From: Amycolatopsis pretoriensis
Lineage (GTDB): Bacteria; Actinomycetota; Actinomycetes; Mycobacteriales; Pseudonocardiaceae
Reading direction: 5' to 3'
Length of the DNA: 64,000 bases
Assembly (NCBI RefSeq): GCF_900107925.1
Contig: NZ_FNUJ01000012.1
Location: forward strand, 220,839-284,838
The notes beneath the pieces are model-generated. The model was not told the origin of the DNA, did not search any database, and saw only the letters and a program-made list of their open reading frames with translations. The translations under genes and the position numbers were made by a program. Below are positions 25,571 through 33,384 of the stretch, in pieces (position 1 is the stretch's first letter; each line of letters starts with the position of its first letter).

Positions 25571-25933
25571 GTGCCCCCTTCGGACCTGACCCACGCCACC
25601 GCAGCCGCCCGCGACAACCTCCGCCGGGCGGTCGGCGGCACCTGGTCCCAGCCCGCCGACATCGGCACTACGCTGGCCAACCTGTCCGCAGCCACCGCCG
25701 CGATGAACCGGGTGCTCGCAGACCTCGGCATCAAGCTCCTCGCACCAGACTCCCGGATCGCGTTCGCCTCGGTCGACGGGCCGTTCAGCGGCGACACCAC
25801 GGAGGCCGTGCAGACCGCGGGGCTGTGGCTCACCCGCGCCGTGGACACCTGCATCAATCTCGGTAACTACCTCGACAACGCGCACATCGCAGTCGGAGGT
25901 CTCGCCGAACCCACCGCTCGGCATGGCGCCTGA
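25571..25933 (+). CDS. Small hypothetical protein ending the plus-strand operon
   Basis: A 120-residue (129 if ATG 25544 is used) acidic alpha-helical protein without recognised domains. GTG 25571 follows a good GAGGAG at 25561-25566; ATG 25544 overlaps the asnB stop. The repeated Ala/Thr-rich helices (ATAAARDNLRRAV, LANLSAATAAMNRVLADLG) suggest a helical bundle. It is co-transcribed with the amidotransferase and may be an accessory or carrier-like protein, but no phosphopantetheine site (DSL) is present. Confidence 0.6.
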   Translation: MPPSDLTHATAAARDNLRRAVGGTWSQPADIGTTLANLSAATAAMNRVLADLGIKLLAPDSRIAFASVDGPFSGDTTEAVQTAGLWLTRAVDTCINLGNYLDNAHIAVGGLAEPTARHGA

Positions 25934-26543
25934 CGGCGAACTGGCTACCAGCCACTGGCTTAGAACGGTGACAGCTCCAGCGCAGGGCGGGATGTCGTAA
26001 GAGGTGGCATCGTTGATCTTCCGGAGAATCATGCACGAGTCGGGGCCAGCTGTGGCGATGGCCGGCTCCATCTGCTGCCAGATCTTGCGCGTCTCGGATC
26101 GGTGGCGGCTCGTCCGCGACGGTCGGAGCCGATCTTGATGTCGGCCCCGCGGTTCGCGGCCGCGTTCAGTACGGCGAGGACTGGCGGGTAGCCGAGGTTT
26201 CCTTGAAGACTTTCATGCTGCGGAGCCAGTAGGGTTCCGCTTGGACGGTTCGAATCGTTGGATGGCGAACCCGAGCGGGCCTCTCGTGGCTCACGTCGGG
26301 AGGTTGATCCCGAGCGGTACGTAGGAACCGGCCATGCCGTGGACCTGCCACGAACCTGCGCCATTGCGGCTCCGCGTGATCGTGCCTGCGCACTCGTTGG
26401 GCCCGGCTTTCGCCCCGGCACTCAAGGACGCGACGGACATGAACCTGTTACTGACCTTCTCAGAGTGTCGGACCAACGCCGAATGGAAATCAGGTGGGAG
26501 CTGACTTGACTGCTCCTGATGAACCACTGATCGAGGAGGCGTC
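25934..26543. other. Gene-free stretch between cargo A and T4SS remnant
   Basis: About 610 bp with no convincing gene. The minus strand has short open frames (for example around 25980-26070 and 26150-26390) that look like pieces of a decayed gene but match no family I recognise. This may be a scar of the cargo insertion. Confidence 0.4.
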
Positions 26544-27158
26544 GTGTCGGAGACTTTCGACCTTGCCCAGCATGCTGTCGTTGGCCTTGACGTTGGGCGA
26601 GCGTTGGCGATTGTTCGCGAAAACGAGCCATCCGCTGCTCGGACGGCACTTTTCAGCCTCGCTCCGAATGCCGACATGTTCCCCGGCACGCATGGCCGCC
26701 AGGCCATGCTGGGAAACAGCGCGCCGAAGGCGCTCCGTCTGGGCGACGTCCTCACGAGCGGCGCGTTCTGGTGGGTGACCACCGCCGCGGTCGCGATCCT
26801 GATCGCGGTCTTCGTCCTCCGCCGACACCTTCGTTCCCACCACCTCCGCTCCCGTGTCCGGTTCGACCTCCTGCCGACCGCCGGCTTCGATCCCTCGCCC
26901 CAAGCCGTCGTCGGGTTCGCGCACCAGCTCGGGCGCGTCCGGCCGGTGCGCGGGTGGGTACCGCAGTCCGTGGTGGGCGTGCGGATCCGGTTCAGCACGG
27001 ACCCGAAGTTCGGGAAGATGGTGATGAGCGTGGAGGGGCGCGAGTCGGTGACCGGCGTGCTGAACAAGCTCGTCTACCCTGACGTCGAGGTCCGGCGAGC
27101 GACCTCCGACGGCGAAACGTCCCCCTTCGGCGCTGACGAGGGAGACGCCTCCTCGTAG
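26544..27158 (+). CDS. Single-pass membrane protein, stranded T4SS component
   Basis: A 204-residue protein with one membrane helix (FWWVTTAAVAILIAVFVL, residues ~75-93), a basic stop-transfer (RRHLRSHHLRSR) and a C-terminal domain (FDLLPTAGFDPSPQAVVGFAHQL, VVGVRIRFSTDPKFGKMVMSVEG). GTG 26544 follows GAGGAGG. The C-terminal style resembles the N-terminal domain of the coupling ATPase at 33.4 kb, and such proteins usually sit directly before that ATPase in related elements (inference). Here they are separated by 6 kb of ESX cargo. It is not recognised with certainty. Confidence 0.55.
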   Translation: MSETFDLAQHAVVGLDVGRALAIVRENEPSAARTALFSLAPNADMFPGTHGRQAMLGNSAPKALRLGDVLTSGAFWWVTTAAVAILIAVFVLRRHLRSHHLRSRVRFDLLPTAGFDPSPQAVVGFAHQLGRVRPVRGWVPQSVVGVRIRFSTDPKFGKMVMSVEGRESVTGVLNKLVYPDVEVRRATSDGETSPFGADEGDASS

Positions 27159-27592
27159 GCGCGGCAGCGCTACCGGTTCTGCCCTCTGCAAGTCAGAGCT
27201 AGCCGTTCAATGCACATGCGGTTGCGTGTGCGTAGTCGGTTTCTAGTCCTGGAAGGCCCTTGGCGAACGATTGTTCGGCGAAGATGTCAATGAACTGTCT
27301 AGTCTCGAAGATCCGCGCGTGCATAGCTGTTGAATCGGCCGTCGACCTGGGAACTTCCGTTCCGTGAATTTGTCCAGCCCTCATCTGGGTGATCACGAAT
27401 GCATGATGCAAGCGGCAGAAACACTGTTTCTCGCGCACGGTTTGTAGTTGATCAGTTACGGTGACTCGTGCGGCTGACCCGTCGAGCTGGTCATTCATGA
27501 CCGGTCGGAGGGGTCAGCTCGGCCGATCACCAGCTGTCGGGAGCGGGGGATCGAAGGACACGCAGCGCTGAGCAGGAGGGGTTCACGCGGCC
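27159..27592. other. Lower-GC intergenic region before ESX operon 1
   Basis: About 430 bp, visibly richer in A/T than its surroundings. A minus-strand frame of 99 codons (27199-27498) exists but has no family features and no clear ribosome site; it is not called. The region contains the 18-bp motif listed separately and is probably the promoter of the ESX operon. Lower GC would also favour Lsr2 binding. Confidence 0.4.
27449..27466 (+). promoter_or_regulatory. Motif shared by both ESX operons (copy 1)
   Basis: TGATCAGTTACGGTGACT lies 127 bp before the first ESX-operon gene. A copy matching at 15 of 18 positions lies in the same orientation upstream of the second operon. TACGGT could be a -10 element (TANNNT) within it; the palindrome TGATCA could be part of an operator. 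Confidence 0.45.
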
Positions 27593-28006
27593 GTGGCACA
27601 ACCACACACAGATGTCGATCCGTGGCTGGCGGGTGTCGACGTACAAGTCCAGGACAACACCGGCGCGACTGCGTCGGGAGCAGGTTTCAGCTTGTCGCCA
27701 GGTGAGGCGAAGACGATTCTTGCGCAAGCACTCAACGCGCTGGACCAGCTTCAGCAACTCCAGCGGCAGACCGAAATTCTGAAGCAGGTCAGCCCCGCTG
27801 CACACGACCCGGCCAGCATCGCCTACAACGCTCGACTGGTGAGCGGGCACGGCGTTTTCGACGCGGCTGGCGACCACGTCAACGCCGAGGCCAAGTATCT
27901 GCATGAGCTGATCGCGAAGATCCAGGTTGCCCTACGCCAGATCGGTGATCGCGACGGCGAGGCCGCTCGTGAACTCGGTTCGCCGAACGGGGGTGTCGCG
28001 GGATGA
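27593..28006 (+). CDS. ESX-associated helical protein (first gene of ESX operon 1)
   Basis: A 137-residue mainly alpha-helical protein. The long central helix LDQLQQLQRQTEILKQVSP and the second helix AKYLHELIAKIQVALRQIGD form a hairpin as in WXG100/PE-like or DUF-type ESX substrates; no WXG tripeptide is present. It could play the PE-like role for the PPE-like protein two genes downstream (inference). GTG 27593 has AGGAGG at a longer than usual distance. Its stop overlaps the next start (ATGA). Confidence 0.55.
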   Translation: MAQPHTDVDPWLAGVDVQVQDNTGATASGAGFSLSPGEAKTILAQALNALDQLQQLQRQTEILKQVSPAAHDPASIAYNARLVSGHGVFDAAGDHVNAEAKYLHELIAKIQVALRQIGDRDGEAARELGSPNGGVAG

Positions 28007-28641
28007 ATCGCTGGCAATACGTTGTCGTCGCGTTTGGCGTCGTCGGTTTGGCGAGTAGTTGTTCAGTGCCGGACAGCACCGAAGTCGCAGGGAACGCCCT
28101 TCCGGCGCCGGCCGGCCAGAACGCGTCTGCGCCCGGTCTGCCTTTTGCCGGTGCGCCCAGAGTCAGCGATCCTTTGCCGGTGTCAGTGCTGTCCGGCGAT
28201 CCGTGCGCAGACGCTCTCACCCCGCAGCAAGTCGTCGCGGCCGTCGGGGTCAGCGTCGCGGGAAAACGCGAAGATCTGGCTCAGACCGGTCCGGCATGTG
28301 CGTGGTCAAATCACGGGACCGGAGGCGCCGTCGGAGTCTCCTACACCGTCAACACCCACGTCGGACTCAGTGGGGTCTACGCCAACACACAACCCCAATC
28401 CGCCGTGTGGCGCATCCTCCCGGACATCCAAGGCTTCCCAGCGGTCGCGCACGCAGGAACCAAAGGCGGCGAAATACCCGTCGGGTTCTGCCAGGCGAGC
28501 ATCGGTCTCGCCGACAGCATCTCGATCGACGTGAGCCTGACCTTGGGCGCGAGCAAGCGCAACACCGAAGACGCATGCAGCCTGATCCCTCAGATCGCTG
28601 ACATGACAGTCACGACGCTGAGAGCGAAGGCAGGTTCCTGA
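28003..28641 (+). CDS. DUF3558 lipoprotein (ESX operon 1)
   Basis: A 212-residue secreted lipoprotein with signal VVVAFGVVGLASSC, whose Cys20 is the lipobox cysteine. The body matches DUF3558: DPCADALTPQQVVAAVG, a middle CAWSN segment and a late conserved Cys (EDACSLIPQIADMT). DUF3558 lipoproteins are common in Pseudonocardiaceae and often lie beside ESX substrates and EspG-type chaperones. Overlaps with both neighbours (ATGA and ATG/TGA) show coupling. Function unknown; it probably sits on the outer face of the membrane. Confidence 0.85.
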   Translation: MNRWQYVVVAFGVVGLASSCSVPDSTEVAGNALPAPAGQNASAPGLPFAGAPRVSDPLPVSVLSGDPCADALTPQQVVAAVGVSVAGKREDLAQTGPACAWSNHGTGGAVGVSYTVNTHVGLSGVYANTQPQSAVWRILPDIQGFPAVAHAGTKGGEIPVGFCQASIGLADSISIDVSLTLGASKRNTEDACSLIPQIADMTVTTLRAKAGS

Positions 28642-29939
28642 TGTTTCCCTTCGATCAACTGGGGACGGCCGCGCACCACGCACTTCGCGAGGCCGAGGAA
28701 GCGGGCTCCGCGCTCGTGCGCACCGCGCAGGATGCCGTCGGATGGGCCGGCGACCTCTTCGCCGGCAACGTCGGCGTCCAGGCGATGCCGGTCCCCGCCG
28801 TCGTCAGCCATGTCATGGCCGGGGACAGTTCCAGTTGGACCACGAGCGGCATCGGGTCCGGCGACGTCGCCGCGGCACACCACCAGATCGCCGCGGAACT
28901 GACCACGATGCTGAACAACCTCGAGCCGACCTGGACCGGCAAGGGAGCCGAAAGCGCGAAGCAGCGGACCAAGGCGTTCAGCGATCTGGTCGAGCGCGCG
29001 GCGAAGACGCTGGGCTCCAACGGTAGCAACGTCACCGACGCCGCCTACGGCTTCGAGTTGGCGAAACGCTCGATGGAACCCATGGGCGAGCGCCCGGACA
29101 AGTCGTTCTTCGACGTCGCGACTCCCTGGGACACCGACACCGAAGACGCCATCGCGGCCTACAACGCGAAGGCGCAGAAGAACCTTGAGATCTACGACGC
29201 CTACGTCGCACACCTGGAAGGGCAAGGGCAAGGCTTGTCCGGCGATTACGGCCAGCTCAACCCGGCAACGTCCGCCGTTCCGGAGGACACAAAACCGGCC
29301 GACGCGCACCGCGTGACCGCTACTCGGGACGAACGCCCGACCGAGCTGCGGCGGGACGACGGCGATGCCACCTCGTCGGACCGGCAACTGCTTCTCGATG
29401 TAGGTCCGGGATCTACTGAAGACGGCCGTCGAAACGATGCGCACGTACCCGTCGGAACGTCGGGGCCTGGGGTGCACCCTGAAGCTTTCGAACCCGCAGG
29501 CGTGACCAGGACGGCCGGGGTGCTGGATGGGCGGACGCTCAGCGGCCTGCCGTTGATGTCTCAGCTGGAACAGGCCGTCGGCAATCCGCTTTCTGACTCG
29601 GACGGCCGGAAGCTCGCCGGGGTCTCGTACTCGCCGCTCTCCTCGGCACCGAACGCGGGGACGCCGCTGCGAGCCGGCACAGGCGAGGTGGGCAGTGCGC
29701 CGCCTCGCAGGTCGCCGAGTGCCGGCGGGCGGGTCACTGCCGTTGGCCGTGGCGCCGGGCGAGCGCGGATCGGATCGGCCAGTGTCGGCCCTGCGGGTCA
29801 AGCACGTCCGGCTGAGGAAGATGCGGAACACCAGCGCAAGTACGTTCGAGACGACGACAGCGTGTTCGCCGACGTCGAGGACGGGCTGGTCGATCCGCGC
29901 ACCGGTTTCGTGCCGGTCCCGCCGACCATCGGAACCTGA
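28641..29939 (+). CDS. PPE/WXG-like ESX substrate with disordered tail
   Basis: A 432-residue protein. The N-terminal ~180 residues form a long helical hairpin with a WXG turn (LEPTWTGKGAESAKQ) and a preceding helix (HHQIAAELTTMLNNL), typical of PPE/WXG-family ESX substrates. The C-terminal ~230 residues are Gly/Pro/Ser/Arg-rich and probably disordered. It is followed by the EspG-like chaperone, the usual partner of PPE proteins. No signal peptide is present, as expected for ESX export. The secretion machinery is not in this window. Confidence 0.75.
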   Translation: MFPFDQLGTAAHHALREAEEAGSALVRTAQDAVGWAGDLFAGNVGVQAMPVPAVVSHVMAGDSSSWTTSGIGSGDVAAAHHQIAAELTTMLNNLEPTWTGKGAESAKQRTKAFSDLVERAAKTLGSNGSNVTDAAYGFELAKRSMEPMGERPDKSFFDVATPWDTDTEDAIAAYNAKAQKNLEIYDAYVAHLEGQGQGLSGDYGQLNPATSAVPEDTKPADAHRVTATRDERPTELRRDDGDATSSDRQLLLDVGPGSTEDGRRNDAHVPVGTSGPGVHPEAFEPAGVTRTAGVLDGRTLSGLPLMSQLEQAVGNPLSDSDGRKLAGVSYSPLSSAPNAGTPLRAGTGEVGSAPPRRSPSAGGRVTAVGRGAGRARIGSASVGPAGQARPAEEDAEHQRKYVRDDDSVFADVEDGLVDPRTGFVPVPPTIGT

Positions 29940-30001
29940 CGCACCTCGGGTGTATCGGCATTGGCCTTCCCCGCCTGTCGTCCTGCATCACGGAGTGTGT
30001 C

Positions 30002-30736
30002 GTGGCCGTCATCGACCGACCCATCGTCCTGCCCAAGCTCGCCTTCTTGACCGCGTGGAGCATGGTCGAGACGAGTGAGCTGCCGCCCGCGTTCGGTACC
30101 AGTCTGCACAACTGGGTCACCGCGGACGGTCGCCGTGAGCTTGAAATCCGGGCGATGGCGGCGTTGACCGATCTAGGCTTGGCCCGCAACAACCGGCTGA
30201 ATGGGCTGTGGCGGTCGACGGCGGCTGTGCTCGCCGGTGCCGGCCGCGAGTACTACGCGTTCAGCAACTTCGCCGACGGTCGTTCTTGCGCGGTTCTCCT
30301 GGCGGCGCGGGATGATGACGCCGTCCGGGCAATCATCGACGACAACGTCGTTTCCCTCGAGCCGGTGCGAAACAAGTGGCTCGCGACGGCGCTGCTGGAC
30401 ACGTTGCCCGATGTGCCCGCAGCGAAGATCGTGCCCACGGTCGTGACGAAGTCCGCGCAGAACGGCGATGGCGCGTTGCCGCAGCACCCGAACAGCAAGG
30501 AAGCCGGCTACCTCGACGAGGTGATGCAGCAGCCGCGGCGCGCAGTCCACCAGATTTATGTCGCCCGCCGTGACTCCGCCGGCGAACGACACCGCAGCAT
30601 GCCGATCACCGCGATCGATCTCGAGGAGCCAGGCCGAGTACTCGTCTACGCTGACTCCGAAGACAACGTGGTCTTGATCCCGGCGGGCGCCAGAGAATTC
30701 GTCTCGGCGCTGAACAAGACGTTTGCGGGCCTATGA
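30002..30736 (+). CDS. EspG-family ESX chaperone
   Basis: A 244-residue cytoplasmic protein of the EspG/ESX-secretion-associated family, which binds PE/PPE-type heterodimers and keeps them export-competent. Support comes from the N-terminus ending in a helix with PPAFGTSLHNWVTADG, the central strand-rich repeat (EYYAFSNFADGRSCAVLLAARDDDAVRAI) and the late segment RVLVYADSEDNVVLIPAGAREFVSAL. GTG 30002 was chosen. It ends five bases before the end of the convergent operon, so the two ESX operons face each other. Confidence 0.82.
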   Translation: MAVIDRPIVLPKLAFLTAWSMVETSELPPAFGTSLHNWVTADGRRELEIRAMAALTDLGLARNNRLNGLWRSTAAVLAGAGREYYAFSNFADGRSCAVLLAARDDDAVRAIIDDNVVSLEPVRNKWLATALLDTLPDVPAAKIVPTVVTKSAQNGDGALPQHPNSKEAGYLDEVMQQPRRAVHQIYVARRDSAGERHRSMPITAIDLEEPGRVLVYADSEDNVVLIPAGAREFVSALNKTFAGL

Positions 30737-30741
30737 CGCCG

Positions 30742-31323
30742 TCAGCGGCGCAGGGCGGTGAGCACTCCTTCGACGAGCTGCGTCGCTTTGGCGCAGGAAG
30801 CGGTGACCGGTTCGCTGCTCGGGCCGTTGTAGAGCGTCGCCAGGCCCTGGCTGGGCGCGACGTCGACGATCACCTGGCACGAGGTGAAGCTGCCGTCCTC
30901 TCCCTTGCTGAGCACCCATTCCCCGGCCGGGTAGCCGGCCACGGTAGTGGGTTTGATCTGGCTGCCGGGGCCGGTGACGAGGGGCAATGGGCGTGCTTTG
31001 GCGTAGAAGCGGACTTCGGCTGCGGCCGAAAGCGGTGGTCCACTCGACAGCCGGCATTCCGACTGGTCGCCTGCGCCGACGAGGACGGTGTCGTGGGCGT
31101 CCTTGCGCTGGGGGAGGCCGAGCTGCGCAGTGAGGTCGGTGGGCACTCCCGCGCATGGTTCCGCCAGATGGGCAGCGACGTCCAGCGGGGTGGCGGTGAT
31201 CGGAGGTGCGGTCGCCGACGGCGTGGTCGTCGTCGGTGACGTGCTGGGTCCGGTGCAGGAGGTAGCGGTCACGGCGATCGCGACGGCGCACACTACGGCT
31301 CGGCGGCGGACCGTGTCAGCCAT
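30742..31323 (-). CDS. DUF3558 lipoprotein (ESX operon 2)
   Basis: A 193-residue lipoprotein with signal AVVCAVAIAVTATSC, lipobox Cys23 and a Thr-rich linker. The body shows DUF3558 features: AEPCAGVPTDLTAQLGL, the SECRLSSGP segment, and a final Cys (TASCAKATQLVEGVL). It is the last gene of the minus-strand ESX operon and overlaps the WXG-like gene by eight bases. It is a diverged counterpart of the 28.0-kb lipoprotein rather than a recent copy. Confidence 0.82.
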   Translation of the reverse strand: MADTVRRRAVVCAVAIAVTATSCTGPSTSPTTTTPSATAPPITATPLDVAAHLAEPCAGVPTDLTAQLGLPQRKDAHDTVLVGAGDQSECRLSSGPPLSAAAEVRFYAKARPLPLVTGPGSQIKPTTVAGYPAGEWVLSKGEDGSFTSCQVIVDVAPSQGLATLYNGPSSEPVTASCAKATQLVEGVLTALRR

Positions 31324-32302
31324 CGAGGCGCCTTTGAATCGGCGTGGCCGGGTCGGTGAGCCCTGCGGGGCCGTGCTGGTCGATCAGCTTTCGGTGTTCC
31401 TGGTCCACTTTGGGGTCGAACTCCACTACCGGCCGGTCGCCGGAGGAGAAGTCTCCGTAGTGGAAGCTCGGTGAGGCCACGGTGATGCTCGGCGGCATCG
31501 GGGCGAACAGCTCGTTCTTCTCGCCGAGCAGATCTCGTTCGGCGTCCTGCACCCTGCCCAGCGCCGTCTCGATGACGTCCTGGTAAGTGGTCAGAACCTG
31601 GTCTTTGGCGGTTTTGTAGCCGGCGGCGACCTCGGCGAACTTGTCGCCATCGACCGCCAGCTGCAGCCCTGCGGAGGAGGCGCCGATGACCACGCCGGCG
31701 CTGGCGGTGAACCAGGCACCACCGGTGGCGACGCCCAGAACGGCCGAGACGACGCTCGCGCTAACGGAGATCGCGATCTTCGTGTCGGCGTCGGCGTGCT
31801 GTTGCAGCGCCTTGGCGACAGCGGCGCTGGTGGCGTCGGCGGCGGCGATGTAGTCCCGCCGTGCCTGCACCGACGCGGCCAGCAGGATCGCGAGCGACTC
31901 GACGGTTTTGACGAGGTAGCTGGCTTGCTGGCCGAGGAAGGCCTGGATCATCGAGATCTGGTGCCGGAAGGCGTCGGCGCCGCCGCCCTCCCAGTCCTGG
32001 ACCGAGTAGTCGATCGTGCGGAAGGCGTCGATGATGTCGGTCGAGGTGTCCTGGTCCAGGGCGCGGCCGACCTTCTTCATCCGCTCGAACTCGTCGATGA
32101 TCTTCTGCGGATCGAGGCTGATGACCTTGCCGGCGTCGTCGAGCAGCCCGCGTAGGAGGACGGCGCCACCGCCGTTGGGGTAGGTCTCCGGTGAGCCGAG
32201 CCACTTGCCGTCGGGCTGTTCGTCATCAAAGAGGTCGATGAGTCGGCGGGCGGCTCGGTCGGCGGCGGAACGGACCTCGTCGTCGGTTTTCCAGTCGGCC
32301 AC
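31316..32302 (-). CDS. WXG-family ESX substrate with hydrophobic core
   Basis: A 328-residue protein. The WXG turn is SVQDWEGGGADAFRHQ between two helices (FERMKKVGRALDQ and QISMIQAFLGQQASYLVKTVESL). It is followed by a glycine/alanine hydrophobic stretch (VVSAVLGVATGGAWFTASAGVVIGA, shown in two pieces: VVSAVLGVATGG and AWFTASAGVVIGA). A long helix and a proline-rich tail come next. This combination resembles LXG/WXG-headed proteins or membrane-active substrates. It is coupled to the WXG100-like gene two bases upstream, a probable secretion partner. Confidence 0.72.
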   Translation of the reverse strand: MADWKTDDEVRSAADRAARRLIDLFDDEQPDGKWLGSPETYPNGGGAVLLRGLLDDAGKVISLDPQKIIDEFERMKKVGRALDQDTSTDIIDAFRTIDYSVQDWEGGGADAFRHQISMIQAFLGQQASYLVKTVESLAILLAASVQARRDYIAAADATSAAVAKALQQHADADTKIAISVSASVVSAVLGVATGGAWFTASAGVVIGASSAGLQLAVDGDKFAEVAAGYKTAKDQVLTTYQDVIETALGRVQDAERDLLGEKNELFAPMPPSITVASPSFHYGDFSSGDRPVVEFDPKVDQEHRKLIDQHGPAGLTDPATPIQRRLDG

Positions 32303-32304
32303 GG

Positions 32305-32592
32305 TTACCCCTGCCCGTCGGCGCGGCGGTAAAGCGCGACGATGGCTTTGGCGGCTTCTGCGGTGGCATCGACGACTTCGGCTCCGTGTTTCTGCCGGGC
32401 GGCGATTTCATCGGTAAATCGGGCGTAGGCCAGTTGAAAATCGTTGACCGCGCCGAACGAGCCAGATCCGGCGAGACCCTCGTGCGCGTTCAACACCGGG
32501 AGCTGAGAGCCCATGATGTCGCGTAACGCGGGAAGTGCGCTGTCGCCGACACGTTGCAACTCGTCGAGCGCGACCTTGAAGCCATTCCCCAC
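32305..32592 (-). CDS. WXG100-size partner protein (ESX operon 2)
   Basis: A 95-residue helical-hairpin protein: FKVALDELQRVGDSALPALRD, a turn near LPVLNAHEGLAGSG, then a second helix (FQLAYARFTDEIAARQKHGAEVVDATAEAAKAIVALY in total). No strict WXG tripeptide, as in PE- or CFP10-like partners. GTG 32592 follows GGGGAGG. As first gene of the operon it probably forms a heterodimer with the larger WXG protein. Confidence 0.65.
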   Translation of the reverse strand: MGNGFKVALDELQRVGDSALPALRDIMGSQLPVLNAHEGLAGSGSFGAVNDFQLAYARFTDEIAARQKHGAEVVDATAEAAKAIVALYRRADGQG

Positions 32593-32624
32593 GGGGCCTC
32601 CCCACCCTCGTACAGGTCATGTCA

Positions 32625-32642
32625 ACTCACCATAGCTGATCA
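32625..32642 (-). promoter_or_regulatory. Motif shared by both ESX operons (copy 2)
   Basis: On the minus strand this reads TGATCAGCTATGGTGAGT, matching copy 1 at 15 of 18 positions and in the same orientation relative to its operon. TATGGT fits a -10 box and TTGCGG sixteen bases upstream a -35 box, placing transcription start about 30 nt before the GTG. Confidence 0.5.
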
Positions 32643-32782
32643 ATTACGCACCGCAAGTAATTCGCGTCATGTGTTCCGATGGCTGGACAGCGCTGAACCG
32701 ATTCAATCCGGTGACTTGAACCAAAGATCGCGAGGGCAGCGGTGAACTGCTCTTTTAGAGTGTGCGACGCACCGCGACAGCG

Positions 32783-33181
32783 TCAGGCGGCTGCTTTCTT
32801 GCGCGGAGTGCGCTTCCTCGGTGCCGGTGTTTCCGCCCCCGCGTTCTGCGCCGCCTCATAGGCGGCGACCACCTCGGAGGACAGACGTCCCCGTTCGGAG
32901 ACCTCGTAGCCGTTCGCGTTGGCCCACGCGCGGATCTGCTGGTTGCGCTGGCGATCGGACGCGGTGGGCGCAGTCGACTGGCCGGTCGCGACGCGGACCT
33001 TGCGGCCGCCGATGCGGCGTCCGGCGCCGATGAACCGGGCGAGCTCGTCGCGCAGGGCGGCGGCGTTGTCGTCGGAGAGGTCGATCTCGTAGGTCACGCC
33101 GTCCAGGCCGAACTGCACGGTCTGGGCGGCAGGGCTGCCATCGATGTCGTCGAGGATCTCGACGAGGACCTTCTGGGCCAT
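32783..33181 (-). CDS. lsr2: Lsr2 nucleoid-associated protein
   Basis: A 132-residue xenogeneic silencer. The N-terminal dimerisation domain (QTVQFGLDGVTYEIDLSDDNA) is followed by an acidic/basic linker and the C-terminal DNA-binding domain with the minor-groove hook region QQIRAWANANGYEVSERGRL. It binds AT-rich DNA and represses acquired genes, as H-NS does in enterics. Actinomycetes normally have chromosomal copies elsewhere; this one sits on the element between the ESX cargo and the coupling ATPase. It may silence cargo or host defence genes (inference). Confidence 0.95.
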   Translation of the reverse strand: MAQKVLVEILDDIDGSPAAQTVQFGLDGVTYEIDLSDDNAAALRDELARFIGAGRRIGGRKVRVATGQSTAPTASDRQRNQQIRAWANANGYEVSERGRLSSEVVAAYEAAQNAGAETPAPRKRTPRKKAAA

Positions 33182-33384
33182 TGATGCTCCTCGGGGTGGT
33201 GTGCGACAAGAACGCAGACTGTGACGGGTTGCACAATGCGCGACGTTCTTCGGCTGAGTGTATCCACAACGTCGCCAGAAAGGAAAATTTACCCCCTTCG
33301 TCGACTGCATCAAAACCCGCCGACGCTGCCGTGACTGATGGTGCGAACCCACCAATCTCGCCGTTCACGGGAGGAGAAGCCGCC

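Noticed and set aside
25980..26420. Minus-strand fragments that might be a decayed recombinase or transposase
   Set aside because: No recognisable catalytic motif and the pieces do not join into a known family.
27199..27498. Minus-strand 99-codon frame upstream of ESX operon 1
   Set aside because: No family features or clear ribosome site, and it lies in a lower-GC promoter-like region containing the shared motif.
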